Below are positions 16,423-27,387 of a stretch of DNA of 64,000 nucleotides, in pieces. The notes under the pieces were generated by a model. That model had not been told where the DNA came from. It ran no database searches and saw only the letters and a program-made list of their open reading frames with translations. The position numbers were made by a program, and so were the translations under genes. Source of the stretch: Bacteroides ilei (lineage in GTDB: Bacteria; Bacteroidota; Bacteroidia; Bacteroidales; Bacteroidaceae). The first letter of the stretch is position 1, and every line of letters begins with the position of its first letter. The stretch lies in NCBI RefSeq assembly GCF_900128495.1, contig NZ_LT635801.1, forward strand, positions 3,370,845 to 3,434,844, in the 5' to 3' direction.

Positions 16423-17787
16423 ATGATTAATATATCCGAAGTTCTCGAAACCAATAAGATGATCGAGCAGGAAAATCTGGATGTGCGTACCATTACAATG
16501 GGCATCAATCTGTTGGATTGTGCCGACAGCAATCTGGAAGTGCTCTGTCAGAATATATATAACAAGATTACAGGTCTGGCCCGTAACCTGGTGAAGGTAG
16601 GCGAAGACATTTCAAAAGAATACGGTATTCCTATCGTAAACAAGCGTATTTCCATAACTCCGGTTGCTCTGGTAGGCGGTTCGGCCTGTAAGACTCCGGA
16701 AGATTATGTACAGATAGCCAAGACTCTGGACCGTGTGGCTTCCGAATTGGGTGTGAACTTTATAGGAGGATATTCGGCTGTTGTATCGAAAGGGATGAGT
16801 CATAGTGATGAACTGCTTATCCGGTCCATTCCGCTGGCCATGGCCTGTACGGAACGCATCTGCAGTTCTGTCAATGTGGGTTCTACCAAGACCGGCATCA
16901 ATATGGATGCAGTACGCCTGATGGGGGAAATAATCAGGGAAACGGCAGAGCTGACAAGGGAACAGGATTCGTTGGGATGCGCCAAGCTGGTAGTGCTGTG
17001 CAATGCTCCGGACGATAATCCCTTCATGGCAGGAGCCTTTCATGGTGTATCGGAAGCCGATGCAGTGATCAATGTGGGCGTAAGCGGACCGGGGGTGGTG
17101 AAGTATGCGTTGGAGCAGATCCGTGGAGCCAGCTTTGAGGTATTGTGTGAAACAATCAAGCGTACGGCGTTCAAGATAACCCGTGTAGGACAGCTTGTGG
17201 CTCAGGAAGCGTCACGGCGTCTGGGAGTGCCGTTCGGAATTATCGATCTCTCTCTGGCCCCGACTCCGGCTATAGGCGACAGCGTGGCCGATATCCTGAA
17301 GGAGATAGGTCTGGAACATCCGGGTGCTCCGGGTACTACGGCTGCCCTGGCTCTGCTGAACGATCAGGTAAAGAAAGGTGGTGTAATGGCTTCTTCTTAT
17401 GTAGGTGGCCTGAGCGGTGCCTTTATTCCTATAAGTGAAGACCAGGGGATGATTGATGCGGTTGAGGCGGGTGCGCTGACCATCGAGAAGCTGGAGGCGA
17501 TGACTTGTGTATGCTCGGTAGGGCTGGATATGATTGCCGTTCCGGGAACGACTTCGGCTGCAACCATTTCGGGAATCATTGCCGATGAATCGGCTATCGG
17601 TATGATCAACCAGAAGACGACAGCTGTACGTATCATTCCGGTAGTGGGTAAGGAAGTAGGCGATTCCGTTGAGTTCGGAGGATTGCTGGGACATGCTCCG
17701 GTCATGCCGGTGAACCGTTTCAATTGTGAAGCTTTTGTCAACCGTATGGGACGTATTCCAGCTCCGATCCACAGTTTCAAGAACTGA
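16423..17787 (+). CDS. UPF0210 / PFL-family protein (DUF711)
   Basis: A 454-residue soluble protein of the UPF0210 family, related in fold to pyruvate formate-lyase-like glycyl proteins but without an evident activating partner nearby. Typical segments are [50 protein letters not shown] and the Gly/Ala-rich C-terminal half ([14 protein letters not shown]). Length is normal for the family. The enzyme activity is not established. It forms a two-gene unit with the upstream ACT protein, and the helicase gene follows only 6 bases later. Confidence 0.88.
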   Translation: MINISEVLETNKMIEQENLDVRTITMGINLLDCADSNLEVLCQNIYNKITGLARNLVKVGEDISKEYGIPIVNKRISITPVALVGGSACKTPEDYVQIAKTLDRVASELGVNFIGGYSAVVSKGMSHSDELLIRSIPLAMACTERICSSVNVGSTKTGINMDAVRLMGEIIRETAELTREQDSLGCAKLVVLCNAPDDNPFMAGAFHGVSEADAVINVGVSGPGVVKYALEQIRGASFEVLCETIKRTAFKITRVGQLVAQEASRRLGVPFGIIDLSLAPTPAIGDSVADILKEIGLEHPGAPGTTAALALLNDQVKKGGVMASSYVGGLSGAFIPISEDQGMIDAVEAGALTIEKLEAMTCVCSVGLDMIAVPGTTSAATISGIIADESAIGMINQKTTAVRIIPVVGKEVGDSVEFGGLLGHAPVMPVNRFNCEAFVNRMGRIPAPIHSFKN

Positions 17788-17793
17788 TTTTTC

Positions 17794-20193
<2,400 letters not shown>

Positions 20194-20235
20194 TGGAAAA
20201 TAGAGTTTCGTGCTGATAATAAAACTTTTTCATAT

Positions 20236-21399
20236 ATGTTGGATATAACGAAAGTGCCTTCTCCCTGCTACGTCATGGAAGAAGATTTGCTCAGGAAGAA
20301 CCTGAGCCTGATAAAGAGTGTGGCCGACCGTGCCGGTGTGGAAATCATCATGGCATTCAAGGCATTTGCCATGTGGAAGTCTTTCCCGATTTTCCGTGAG
20401 TACATCCGTTATACTACAGCCAGTTCGGAATATGAGGCCCGTCTGGCGTTCGAGGAATTCGGAAGCAAGGCCCATACCTATTCGCCGGCCTATACCCCCC
20501 AGAATTTTCCGGCTTTCCTGAAATACAGCAGCCATATCACCTTCAATTCACTTTCGCAGTTCGAACGTTTTTACCCGGAGACAAAAACTTGTTCCGAGCA
20601 TATTTCCTGTGGCATACGCATAAATCCGGAATATTCCGAGGTGGAAGTGGAACTGTATAATCCGTGTGCGCCGGGTACACGTTTTGGAATTACTGCCGAC
20701 CAGCTTCCCGAGCGTCTGCCGGAAGGAATAGAAGGGTTTCATTGCCATTGTCATTGCGAGTCCAGTTCGTATGAACTGGAACGTTCTTTGGAACATATTG
20801 AGAAGAAGTTCTCACGCTGGTTTTCCCAGCTGAAATGGCTGAACCTGGGGGGAGGGCATCTGATGACCCGTAAGGATTATGATGTGGAGCATCTTATCAG
20901 ACTGCTGAAAGGGCTGAAAGAACGCTATCCGAATCTGCAGATTATATTGGAACCAGGTTCAGCCTTTACCTGGCAGACCGGTCCGCTGGTCGCGTCGGTA
21001 GTGGATATAGTGGAGAACCGCGGTATCCGGACGGCTATTCTGGACGTAAGCTTTACCTGCCATATGCCCGACTGTCTGGAGATGCCGTACCAGCCTAAGG
21101 TGCGCGGTGCAGAAAGCCTGCCGGCCGATGCGGTGAAGTCGGCACCGATGGAAGAGCATGTATACCGGCTGGGGGGGAACAGTTGCCTGAGCGGAGATTA
21201 TATGGGAAGCTGGCGGTTCGACCATGAACTGCAAGTAGGCGAGCGGATTGCCTTTGAAGACATGATCCATTATACTATGGTAAAGACAAACATGTTCAAT
21301 GGCATACATCATCCTTCTATTGCCCTACTACATAGTAACGGGGAGCTGGAAGTGTACAGGACATTCCGTTATGAAGATTACAGAGACAGGATGTGCTGA
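20236..21399 (+). CDS. nspC: Carboxynorspermidine/carboxyspermidine decarboxylase
   Basis: A 387-residue PLP enzyme of the alanine racemase/DABA decarboxylase fold. It decarboxylates carboxy(nor)spermidine, the last step of the alternative spermidine route used by Bacteroidetes. The PLP lysine is K42 in MAFKAFAMW. HCHCHCESS, LNLGGGHLM and LEPGSAFTW are conserved substrate and PLP phosphate sites. The C-terminal GGNSCLSGDYMG contains the catalytic Cys region. The carboxyspermidine dehydrogenase partner is not in this window. Confidence 0.92.
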   Translation: MLDITKVPSPCYVMEEDLLRKNLSLIKSVADRAGVEIIMAFKAFAMWKSFPIFREYIRYTTASSEYEARLAFEEFGSKAHTYSPAYTPQNFPAFLKYSSHITFNSLSQFERFYPETKTCSEHISCGIRINPEYSEVEVELYNPCAPGTRFGITADQLPERLPEGIEGFHCHCHCESSSYELERSLEHIEKKFSRWFSQLKWLNLGGGHLMTRKDYDVEHLIRLLKGLKERYPNLQIILEPGSAFTWQTGPLVASVVDIVENRGIRTAILDVSFTCHMPDCLEMPYQPKVRGAESLPADAVKSAPMEEHVYRLGGNSCLSGDYMGSWRFDHELQVGERIAFEDMIHYTMVKTNMFNGIHHPSIALLHSNGELEVYRTFRYEDYRDRMC

Positions 21400-21436
21400 T
21401 GATATGATGCTTTTTGTGAAAAAAAACGCTCAAAGT

Positions 21437-21467
21437 TTTGGAGATTTCGGAAAAAGAGCTACCTTTG
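21437..21467 (+). promoter_or_regulatory. Promoter of the tRNA array
   Basis: TTTG at 21437-21440, a 19-base spacer and TACCTTTG at 21460-21467 form a near-ideal Bacteroidetes promoter, about 43 bases before the first tRNA. Confidence 0.75.
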
Positions 21468-21509
21468 CACTCGCAATCGGGAAACCTATCACGGTTGTTT
21501 AAGAGAAAG

Positions 21510-21582
21510 GCGGAAATAGCTCAGTTGGTAGAGCATAACCTTGCCAAGGTTAGGGTCGCGAGTTCGAGTCTCGTTTTCCGCT
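21510..21582 (+). tRNA. tRNA-Gly(GCC), copy 1
   Basis: A 73-base cloverleaf with acceptor GCGGAAA/TTTCCGC, anticodon loop TTGCCAA (GCC) and T-arm GAGTTCGAGTCTC. CCA is not encoded. The four Gly copies in this array appear identical. Confidence 0.95.
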
Positions 21583-21611
21583 CGAAGCACAAGGAAGATT
21601 TGCGCGAAAAT

Positions 21612-21695
21612 GCCCAGGTGGCGGAATGGTAGACGCGCACGTTTCAGGTGCGTGTGTCGAGAGGCATGCAGGTTCGAGTCCTGTTCTGGGCACCA
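21612..21695 (+). tRNA. tRNA-Leu(CAG), copy 1
   Basis: A class II tRNA with acceptor GCCCAGG/TCTGGGC, anticodon stem CACGT/GCGTG, loop TTCAGGT (anticodon CAG), a long variable arm and an encoded CCA at 21693-21695. Confidence 0.94.
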
Positions 21696-21718
21696 TTTGC
21701 AAATCTTTCTTTTTTCTT

Positions 21719-21802
21719 GGAGGAATGGCGGAATTGGTAGACGCGCCACTTTGAGGGGGTGGTGACAATTATGTCGTGTGAGTTCGAGTCTCATTTCCTT
21801 CA
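21719..21802 (+). tRNA. tRNA-Leu(GAG)
   Basis: A class II tRNA with acceptor GGAGGAA/TTCCTTC, anticodon stem CCACT/GGTGG, loop TTGAGGG (anticodon GAG) and T-arm GAGTTCGAGTCTC. CCA is not fully encoded. Confidence 0.93.
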
Positions 21803-21810
21803 CATGATAT

Positions 21811-21883
21811 GCGGAAATAGCTCAGTTGGTAGAGCATAACCTTGCCAAGGTTAGGGTCGCGAGTTCGAGTCTCGTTTTCCGCT
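21811..21883 (+). tRNA. tRNA-Gly(GCC), copy 2
   Basis: Same sequence as the copy at 21510. The spacer after it resembles the spacer after copy 1, which points to duplication of a Gly-Leu(CAG) unit. Confidence 0.95.
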
Positions 21884-21913
21884 CAAAGCACAAGGGTGAC
21901 TTGTGTGGAAAAT

Positions 21914-21997
21914 GCCCAGGTGGCGGAATGGTAGACGCGCACGTTTCAGGTGCGTGTGTCGAGAGGCATGCAGGTTCGAGTCCTGTTCTGGGCACCA
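21914..21997 (+). tRNA. tRNA-Leu(CAG), copy 2
   Basis: Identical by eye to the copy at 21612, including the encoded CCA (21995-21997). Confidence 0.94.
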
Positions 21998-22002
21998 TCT
22001 TT

Positions 22003-22075
22003 GCGGAAATAGCTCAGTTGGTAGAGCATAACCTTGCCAAGGTTAGGGTCGCGAGTTCGAGTCTCGTTTTCCGCT
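22003..22075 (+). tRNA. tRNA-Gly(GCC), copy 3
   Basis: Same sequence as the other Gly copies, only five bases after the preceding tRNA-Leu, so it must be processed from a common transcript. Confidence 0.95.
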
Positions 22076-22101
22076 CCCCCGTAAAATATTCTTTTTTAGT
22101 T

Positions 22102-22174
22102 GCGGAAATAGCTCAGTTGGTAGAGCATAACCTTGCCAAGGTTAGGGTCGCGAGTTCGAGTCTCGTTTTCCGCT
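22102..22174 (+). tRNA. tRNA-Gly(GCC), copy 4
   Basis: Last of the array, same sequence as copies 1-3, followed seven bases later by a terminator hairpin. Confidence 0.95.
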
Positions 22175-22181
22175 CGGAATG

Positions 22182-22211
22182 GAAACCGGCTGATGTCGGT
22201 TTCTTTTTTTA
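22182..22211 (+). terminator. Terminator of the tRNA array
   Basis: GAAACCG and CGGTTTC form a perfect 7-bp stem with an 8-base loop, followed by seven T residues. Confidence 0.85.
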
Positions 22212-22244
22212 TCGATTCGCTTGTTTTTTATTCCATAAGTTTGA

Positions 22245-22252
22245 TATATTTG
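22245..22252 (+). promoter_or_regulatory. -7 promoter element before the 22281 gene
   Basis: TATATTTG fits TAnnTTTG and lies 28 bases before the ATG. The -33 region contains TTG at about 22221. Confidence 0.5.
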
Positions 22253-22280
22253 CGCCTGCAATATAAAACGTTCATAGATT

Positions 22281-22490
22281 ATGAAGACATTCGATATTTA
22301 TTTTTCTGATGAAACATCCAGTGATAATAAAGGGTTTTCGATCAAGACCGAAGAGAAGGCCATCCATATGGCGGAAGATATGTTGCTGAAAGGTACCGGA
22401 TTTGTGGAGGAATACCGTGGCGGAGAAATTTCTGTAGTGGATTCCGACGGAGTCAAGGTATGGAGCAAGCCTATTCCGAAGGTGAAGTGA
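22281..22490 (+). CDS. Small conserved-looking acidic protein
   Basis: A 69-residue soluble protein starting MKTFDIYFSDETSSDNKG. It alternates short beta and helical segments (SIKTEEKAIHMAEDMLLKGTG, GGEISVVDSDG) and has no membrane segment or signal peptide. It has its own promoter element and lies 38 bases before riboflavin synthase, so the two may be co-transcribed. I do not recognise the family. Confidence 0.6.
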   Translation: MKTFDIYFSDETSSDNKGFSIKTEEKAIHMAEDMLLKGTGFVEEYRGGEISVVDSDGVKVWSKPIPKVK

Positions 22491-22528
22491 CAAGCGGTTC
22501 TAGTTCTAACGTTTTTTTAATCATAAAT

Positions 22529-23137
22529 ATGTTCTCGGGAATTGTAGAAGAGTATGCAGAAGTGGTGAAGGTGGTCAAGGATCAGGGAAACCTGCACCTC
22601 ACGTTAAAGTGTTCATTTGTGGATGAACTGAAAATAGACCAGAGTGTTTCGCATAACGGGGTATGCCTGACGGTGGTAAGCATCCAGGACAGTACGTATA
22701 CCGTTACGGCCATGAAGGAAACGATAGAACGTTCCAACATCGGTCTCCTGAAACCGGGCGACAAGGTGAATGTGGAACGCAGTATGATGATGAACGGTCG
22801 GCTGGACGGTCATATCGTGCAGGGGCATGTTGACCAGACTGCCGTATGTACGGCTATCGACGATGCGGAAGGAAGCTGGTATTTTACGTTCAAGTATGAT
22901 TTTGATCCGGAGATGGCTAAGAGAGGATATTTTACGGTGGACAAGGGTTCGGTTACAGTGAACGGGGTCAGTCTTACCGTATGTAACCCTACCGAAAATA
23001 CGTTTCAGGTAGCCATTATTCCCTATACTTACGAACATACCAATTTCCATACATTGAAGGTAGGGAGTGTGGTGAATCTGGAATTTGACATTATCGGCAA
23101 ATATTTGAGCCGGATGATGCAGCTTACCGGTAAATGA
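22529..23137 (+). CDS. ribE: Riboflavin synthase, alpha chain
   Basis: A 202-residue enzyme that converts two 6,7-dimethyl-8-ribityllumazine molecules into riboflavin plus the pyrimidine precursor. The start is set at MFSGIVEEY because the family begins M-F-T/S-G-I; a longer frame exists upstream but overlaps the preceding gene. Two lumazine-binding repeats are visible: SVSHNGVCLTVV in the first, and GYFTVDKGSVTVNGVSLTV in the second. It lacks linked rib genes here. Confidence 0.92.
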   Translation: MFSGIVEEYAEVVKVVKDQGNLHLTLKCSFVDELKIDQSVSHNGVCLTVVSIQDSTYTVTAMKETIERSNIGLLKPGDKVNVERSMMMNGRLDGHIVQGHVDQTAVCTAIDDAEGSWYFTFKYDFDPEMAKRGYFTVDKGSVTVNGVSLTVCNPTENTFQVAIIPYTYEHTNFHTLKVGSVVNLEFDIIGKYLSRMMQLTGK

Positions 23138-23160
23138 AGTTCTGTCGTTTGGTATAAATG

Positions 23161-23195
23161 AAAAACGGATGCCTTGAAAGGCATCCGTTTTTTGT
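23161..23195 (+). terminator. Bidirectional terminator between riboflavin synthase and prephenate dehydrogenase
   Basis: A perfect 13-bp stem (AAAAACGGATGCC and its complement) with a 6-base loop, A-rich on one side and T-rich on the other. It serves two convergent genes. Confidence 0.9.
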
Positions 23196-23196
23196 C

Positions 23197-23970
23197 TTAT
23201 TTGATGTGTTGCCTGATTTTTTCCAGATAGGCGTGCATCCGTTCGCCGTCTTTCTTGTTGATAATGTCGAGCAGCTCGTTCAATTCGGTCCGGATACCTT
23301 CTACCTGAGCAGGAGTACGTGGATTGAACAGAATTTCCTGAAGCAGGAAATCATCTTCACTCAACACTCCTTTGGCGATAGCCATGTGGCGCTTGAATGT
23401 GGTTCCTGGTGCATCCTGATGTTTCATTACTGCTGCAAAAGCAAAAGTTGAAACAAACGGGATAGACAATGAATAGGCAACGGTTTCATCGTGCTCTTCG
23501 AACGTATATTCAAAAATGTTCAGTCCCAGCCGCTGGTAGATATCCTTGAAGAATATCTTGCCCAGATGGTCGCCTTCCTTGATAATGATGGCATTTTCGG
23601 TACTCAACTTATCAAGGTTGGCAAATGTAGGTCCGAACATCGGGTGGGTCGATACGTAACGGAATCCGCTGTTGTCATAAAATTCCTTCAGTCCCGTCTT
23701 GACCGAAGCTATATCACTGATGATACAGTCTTTCGGAAGCAGCGGGAGGACTTGCCGGAAAGCGTCAAGAGTGTATTTTACCGTAGCTGCATTGATGACC
23801 AGTTCGGGTTTGAATTCCCTGATTTCTTCGGGATCGGTAAACCGGTAGCAGTTATACATGAAACGCAGGCGTTGCGGATTTACGTCGTATACGGCCACTT
23901 CATGTTCGAAACTCAATACATCGGTAAAGAAGGAGCCCATCTTACCGGCTCCCATGATTAATATTCTCAT
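23197..23970 (-). CDS. tyrA: Prephenate dehydrogenase
   Basis: A 257-residue NAD(P)-dependent enzyme that oxidatively decarboxylates prephenate to 4-hydroxyphenylpyruvate in tyrosine synthesis. The Rossmann motif GAGKMG is at residues 7-12. The conserved THPMFGPT segment holds the substrate-site His. It is shorter than fused TyrA proteins and has no chorismate mutase or ACT domain. It is the last of four aromatic amino acid genes transcribed leftward; the chorismate mutase activity is provided by the fused protein encoded just upstream. Confidence 0.88.
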   Translation of the reverse strand: MRILIMGAGKMGSFFTDVLSFEHEVAVYDVNPQRLRFMYNCYRFTDPEEIREFKPELVINAATVKYTLDAFRQVLPLLPKDCIISDIASVKTGLKEFYDNSGFRYVSTHPMFGPTFANLDKLSTENAIIIKEGDHLGKIFFKDIYQRLGLNIFEYTFEEHDETVAYSLSIPFVSTFAFAAVMKHQDAPGTTFKRHMAIAKGVLSEDDFLLQEILFNPRTPAQVEGIRTELNELLDIINKKDGERMHAYLEKIRQHIK

Positions 23971-23995
23971 ATTCTTATACAGCTTTTATGCTTGT

Positions 23996-25063
23996 TTATT
24001 TGTTGATAATTTCCAACTGCTGGCGGACACTTTCTTCATGGATTGCTTCGAATACCTGTTTGATGAAATCGGCATCCATTCCGCAAAGTGATCCCTGAGC
24101 ACCACGTTTGTCGAGAATCTCGTTATAGCGGTTGGTCTGGAGTACGGTCATGTTATGTTCTTTTTTGAATGTACCTATTTCACGGCAGACACGCATCCGT
24201 TTTGCCAGAATATCCATCAGCTCATTGTCACATTCATCAATCTGGCGGCGCAGGTCATTCAGGTTTTCTGTTGTCTGATGCTCGGAACGGATGACCAGCA
24301 GATTCAGGATGTAGTCAAGAACATCCGGGGTTACCTGTTGTGAGGCATCGCTCCAGGCCTTGTCCGGGTTGCAGTGAGACTCAACGATCAGTCCGTCGAA
24401 GCCCAAGTCCATAGCCTGTTGGCAGAGTGGAGCTACCAGTTCACGTTTTCCGCCTATATGACTCGGGTCGCAGAGGATGGGCAGGTTAGGGATACGGCGA
24501 CGCAGTTCGATAGGAATATGCCATTGCGGCAGGTTCCGGTAGATCTTTTTGTCGTATGAAGAGAATCCGCGGTGGATAGCTCCCAGACGTTTCAGTCCTG
24601 CGTTGTTGATACGTTCCAAGGCACCGATCCAGAGCTCCAGGTCCGGATTGACCGGATTCTTGATAAGTACAGGTACATCCACACCTTTCAATGCATCGGC
24701 GATTTCCTGTACGGCAAAGGGGTTAGCTGTGGTACGTGCACCGATCCACAGGATATCTATCCCGGCTTTCAGACATTCGTATACATGCTTTGCCGTAGCG
24801 ACTTCTGTAGCTACATACATGCCGGTTTCTTTTTTCACTTCTTTCAGCCATGCCAGGCCTTCTACGCCGATACCTTCAAATCCTCCCGGTTTCGTACGGG
24901 GTTTCCAGATACCTGCACGGAATATTTTAATACCTTTGTCCGACAATTGACGGGCTGTTGACATTACCTGTTCTTCAGTTTCCGCACTGCAAGGGCCGGC
25001 AATGACCAGCGGGCGTTCCTTTGATACGCCTTCCAGTTCGATAGGTTGTAAATCGAGTTCCAT
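23996..25063 (-). CDS. Bifunctional DAHP synthase / chorismate mutase
   Basis: A 355-residue fusion protein. Residues ~1-260 are a class I-beta DAHP synthase (VIAGPCSAE, then KPRTKPGGFEGIGVEGL, then DPSHIGGKRELV), which joins phosphoenolpyruvate and erythrose-4-phosphate. Residues ~265-355 are an AroQ-type chorismate mutase (NLNDLRRQIDECDNELMDIL, RMRVCREIGTFKKEHN). The fusion links the first shikimate step to the branch-point step and lets prephenate or its products feed back on the entry enzyme, as described for this architecture. Gene position within the pheA-aminotransferase-tyrA operon agrees. Confidence 0.92.
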   Translation of the reverse strand: MELDLQPIELEGVSKERPLVIAGPCSAETEEQVMSTARQLSDKGIKIFRAGIWKPRTKPGGFEGIGVEGLAWLKEVKKETGMYVATEVATAKHVYECLKAGIDILWIGARTTANPFAVQEIADALKGVDVPVLIKNPVNPDLELWIGALERINNAGLKRLGAIHRGFSSYDKKIYRNLPQWHIPIELRRRIPNLPILCDPSHIGGKRELVAPLCQQAMDLGFDGLIVESHCNPDKAWSDASQQVTPDVLDYILNLLVIRSEHQTTENLNDLRRQIDECDNELMDILAKRMRVCREIGTFKKEHNMTVLQTNRYNEILDKRGAQGSLCGMDADFIKQVFEAIHEESVRQQLEIINK

Positions 25064-25090
25064 AATCTTACGTTTTAGTTTATTTATATT

Positions 25091-26287
25091 TCAGTTTTTC
25101 TGTAGGTCAAGTGCCTTGATTCGTTTCAGGGCTTCAGCCAGTTTGTCTTCTTTGGCACAGAGGGATATGCGGATGTAGCGTTTGCCGTTGCTTCCGAATA
25201 TGAATCCTGGAGTGATGAATACCCGTGCCTCATGCAGGACCTTTTCGGTAAGCTCTTCCACGTCATTGTACATGTCCGGAATTTTTCCCCAAAGGAACAT
25301 TCCGACTTGTTCGGGGTCGAATGTGCAGCCCAATGCAGCCATAATCTCTTCGGCCAGTTTACGGCGGCGGCTGTATACGTTGAAGTTGGCTTCTTCATGC
25401 CATTCCGCACTGTTGTGGTAGGCTTGTGCCGCAGCCAGCTGCATGGGACGGAACGTTCCCGAATCGATGTTGCTCTTTATTTTCAATATCCATTGTACAA
25501 AAGTGGCATTTGTAGCCAGCAGGCCTACACGCCAGCCCGGCATATTATGGCTCTTGCTCATGGAATTGAACTCAATACAACATTCCTTGGCTCCCGGAAT
25601 ATTGAGAATGCTGATAGGCTTTCGGTTCAGGATGAAGCTGTAGGGATTGTCGTTTACAATTACGATATTATGGCGACGGGCAAAATCGACCAGTTTCTGG
25701 TACAGTTCGATTGTGGCGTTAGCTCCTGTCGGCATATTCGGATAGTTGGTCCACATAATCTTTACGCGGCTCAGATCCATTTTTTCCAGTTCATCAAAAT
25801 CGGGTTGCCAGTGGTTGTCTTCACGCAGGTTATAGTTGACTATCTTGCTTCCCAGAATCTTGTTCAGTGAAGTATAGGTAGGGTAACCCGGATTCGGGAC
25901 CAGTACCTCATCGCCCGGATTGACAAATGCCAGGGTTACGTGCAGGATACCCTCTTTCGAACCGATAAGCGGTTGGATTTCGGTTTTCGGATCCAGGTCG
26001 ACGTTGTACCAGCGTTTGTACCAGTCGGCCATTGCCTGCCGTAGCTCCGGAATACCTACGGTTGGCTGGTATCCGTGGGCATCGGGTTTCCGGGCATTTT
26101 CGCACAGCACCCTGATGGTCTCTTCGGATGGGGGCATGTCCGGGCTTCCGATTCCGAGGCTGATTACATCCTTTCCTTCGGCATTCATCTGTGCCACTTC
26201 TTTCAGTTTCCGGCTGAAATAGTATTCGCTCACACTTGCCAGTCTGTCGGCCGGTTGTATGTTATAATGTTGATTTTCCTTCTGCAT
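25091..26287 (-). CDS. PLP-dependent aminotransferase, class I/II
   Basis: A 398-residue fold-type I aminotransferase. The PLP lysine lies in FNSMSKSHNMPGWRVG, and VNDNPYSFI carries the conserved Asp and Tyr. It is similar to LL-diaminopimelate/aspartate-type aminotransferases. Its position between prephenate dehydratase and DAHP synthase suggests it transaminates phenylpyruvate, 4-hydroxyphenylpyruvate or prephenate. Its start overlaps the upstream gene by 26 bases, which supports translational coupling. Substrate assignment rests on context only. Confidence 0.85.
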   Translation of the reverse strand: MQKENQHYNIQPADRLASVSEYYFSRKLKEVAQMNAEGKDVISLGIGSPDMPPSEETIRVLCENARKPDAHGYQPTVGIPELRQAMADWYKRWYNVDLDPKTEIQPLIGSKEGILHVTLAFVNPGDEVLVPNPGYPTYTSLNKILGSKIVNYNLREDNHWQPDFDELEKMDLSRVKIMWTNYPNMPTGANATIELYQKLVDFARRHNIVIVNDNPYSFILNRKPISILNIPGAKECCIEFNSMSKSHNMPGWRVGLLATNATFVQWILKIKSNIDSGTFRPMQLAAAQAYHNSAEWHEEANFNVYSRRRKLAEEIMAALGCTFDPEQVGMFLWGKIPDMYNDVEELTEKVLHEARVFITPGFIFGSNGKRYIRISLCAKEDKLAEALKRIKALDLQKN

Positions 26288-27104
26288 ATTCTCCTAATAT
26301 TTTAAGTGCTTTGGTGAGCGGTGTTACCGCATCTATAGCTTGTTTGTATCTCAGATAATCTTTGAACATCACGTCTACGTAGAACAGATATTCCCATTCA
26401 CGTCCGATAATGGGCAGAGACTGGATTTTTGTAAGGTTGATGTTGTAGAATGAAAAGATGGACAAGACCTGTGAGAGGCTTCCTTCATTGTGGGGGAGTG
26501 AGAAAACGATATTGGCTTTGTTTATCTTGGAGCGGTCTTTCAGGTCGTCGGCTACCCAAGGATCGCAAATAATAAGGAAGCGGGTAAAATTATGTTTGTT
26601 GGTTTCTATTCCTTCCTGCAGTATTTTCATTCCGTACAGTTCGGCCGCATATTTGGAACAGATGGCTGCATGTCCTTTCAGGTGCTTTTCCTTGATGGCC
26701 TGCGCGCTGCCTGCGGTATCTTCCTTTTCCACGATTTTCAGTTCGGGGTGATGCATGAGGAATTCTCTGCACTGCGCCAGTGCCACCGGATGCGAATTGA
26801 CTTCTGTCAGGTCTTTCCAGTCTTCTTCGGGCAGGCACATGATACTGTGGCTGATGCGCAGTTTATGTTCGCCGATAATGGTTGCGCCACTTGCACGGAG
26901 CAATTCATAATTGTGCAGCAGGCTACCGGCAATTGTATTTTCAATGGCTACAGCACCGATTATATTGTTGTCCTTCCTCATCTGTTCGAAAAGGTCTTCG
27001 AATGTATCACAGCAGATCAGTTCGATTTCTTCACCTTCGAAAAACTTGTGGGCGGCAATGTCATGGTATGAGCCCGGAACACCTTGTATAGCTACTCTTT
27101 TCAT
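26262..27104 (-). CDS. pheA: Prephenate dehydratase
   Basis: A 280-residue enzyme converting prephenate to phenylpyruvate in phenylalanine synthesis. The periplasmic-binding-protein-like catalytic part spans residues ~1-185 and includes GVPGSYHDIAA, AIENTIAGSL and the catalytic TRF motif in HNFTRFLII. Residues ~190-280 form an ACT regulatory domain (NIVFSLPHNEGSLSQVLSIF), normally a phenylalanine sensor. It is the first gene of the operon and is preceded by a Phe/Tyr-rich leader peptide and a terminator, so it is probably controlled by both allostery and attenuation. Confidence 0.92.
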   Translation of the reverse strand: MKRVAIQGVPGSYHDIAAHKFFEGEEIELICCDTFEDLFEQMRKDNNIIGAVAIENTIAGSLLHNYELLRASGATIIGEHKLRISHSIMCLPEEDWKDLTEVNSHPVALAQCREFLMHHPELKIVEKEDTAGSAQAIKEKHLKGHAAICSKYAAELYGMKILQEGIETNKHNFTRFLIICDPWVADDLKDRSKINKANIVFSLPHNEGSLSQVLSIFSFYNINLTKIQSLPIIGREWEYLFYVDVMFKDYLRYKQAIDAVTPLTKALKILGEYAEGKSTL

Positions 27105-27120
27105 TTGTCTTTATTTATTC

Positions 27121-27156
27121 TTAAAAAAAAATCCCACTTCATCATGAAGCGGGATT
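27121..27156 (-). terminator. Attenuator terminator upstream of pheA
   Basis: On the minus strand an 11-bp stem (AATCCCGCTTC with GAAGTGGGATT, one G-U pair) and a 5-base loop are followed by a run of T. It stands 17 bases before the pheA start and after the leader peptide, so it would stop transcription before the structural genes. Its 5' arm can pair instead with 27203-27212. Confidence 0.85.
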
Positions 27157-27180
27157 TTGATATATAGGTTTATAAATTTT

Positions 27181-27273
27181 TCATTTCAGAACACATGCAA
27201 ACTCCCGCTTCACTTCATTGCTAAAGTAAAAGTAAAAGAAGAAAAAGAAGAAGTATGTTGCAAATGTTTTCAT
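27181..27273 (-). CDS. Phe/Tyr-rich leader peptide of the aromatic amino acid operon
   Basis: A 30-codon frame on the minus strand with ten Phe and three Tyr. Residues 7-17 are almost entirely Phe and Tyr, including six consecutive Phe codons (8-13). It ends 25 bases before the attenuator stem. Codons 21-24 hold a 10-base segment (27203-27212) that is an exact complement of the terminator's 5' arm (27145-27154). This is the layout of a classical attenuator: a ribosome stalled on Phe or Tyr codons frees the antiterminator segment; a ribosome that finishes allows the terminator. The Phe operon of enterobacteria works this way. Confidence 0.85.
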   Translation of the reverse strand: MKTFATYFFFFFFYFYFSNEVKREFACVLK

Positions 27274-27300
27274 AACTACTATTTGTTAGCTTTACGGATG

Positions 27301-27308
27301 CAAATGTA
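27301..27308 (-). promoter_or_regulatory. -7 promoter element of the aromatic amino acid operon
   Basis: TACATTTG on the minus strand fits TAnnTTTG and lies 28 bases before the leader peptide start. The -33 region (around 27328) is T-rich without a perfect TTTG. Confidence 0.55.
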
Positions 27309-27387
27309 ATACTTTTCCTGAAAAAGTAACGGTTTGGCTGCAATTTTTTTTTAAAAAGTTGGATATAGCAGATTAAACAGGGCCTTA

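Noticed and set aside
21826..22266. A 146-residue open frame across the tRNA array
   Set aside because: It is a read-through of repeated tRNA genes.
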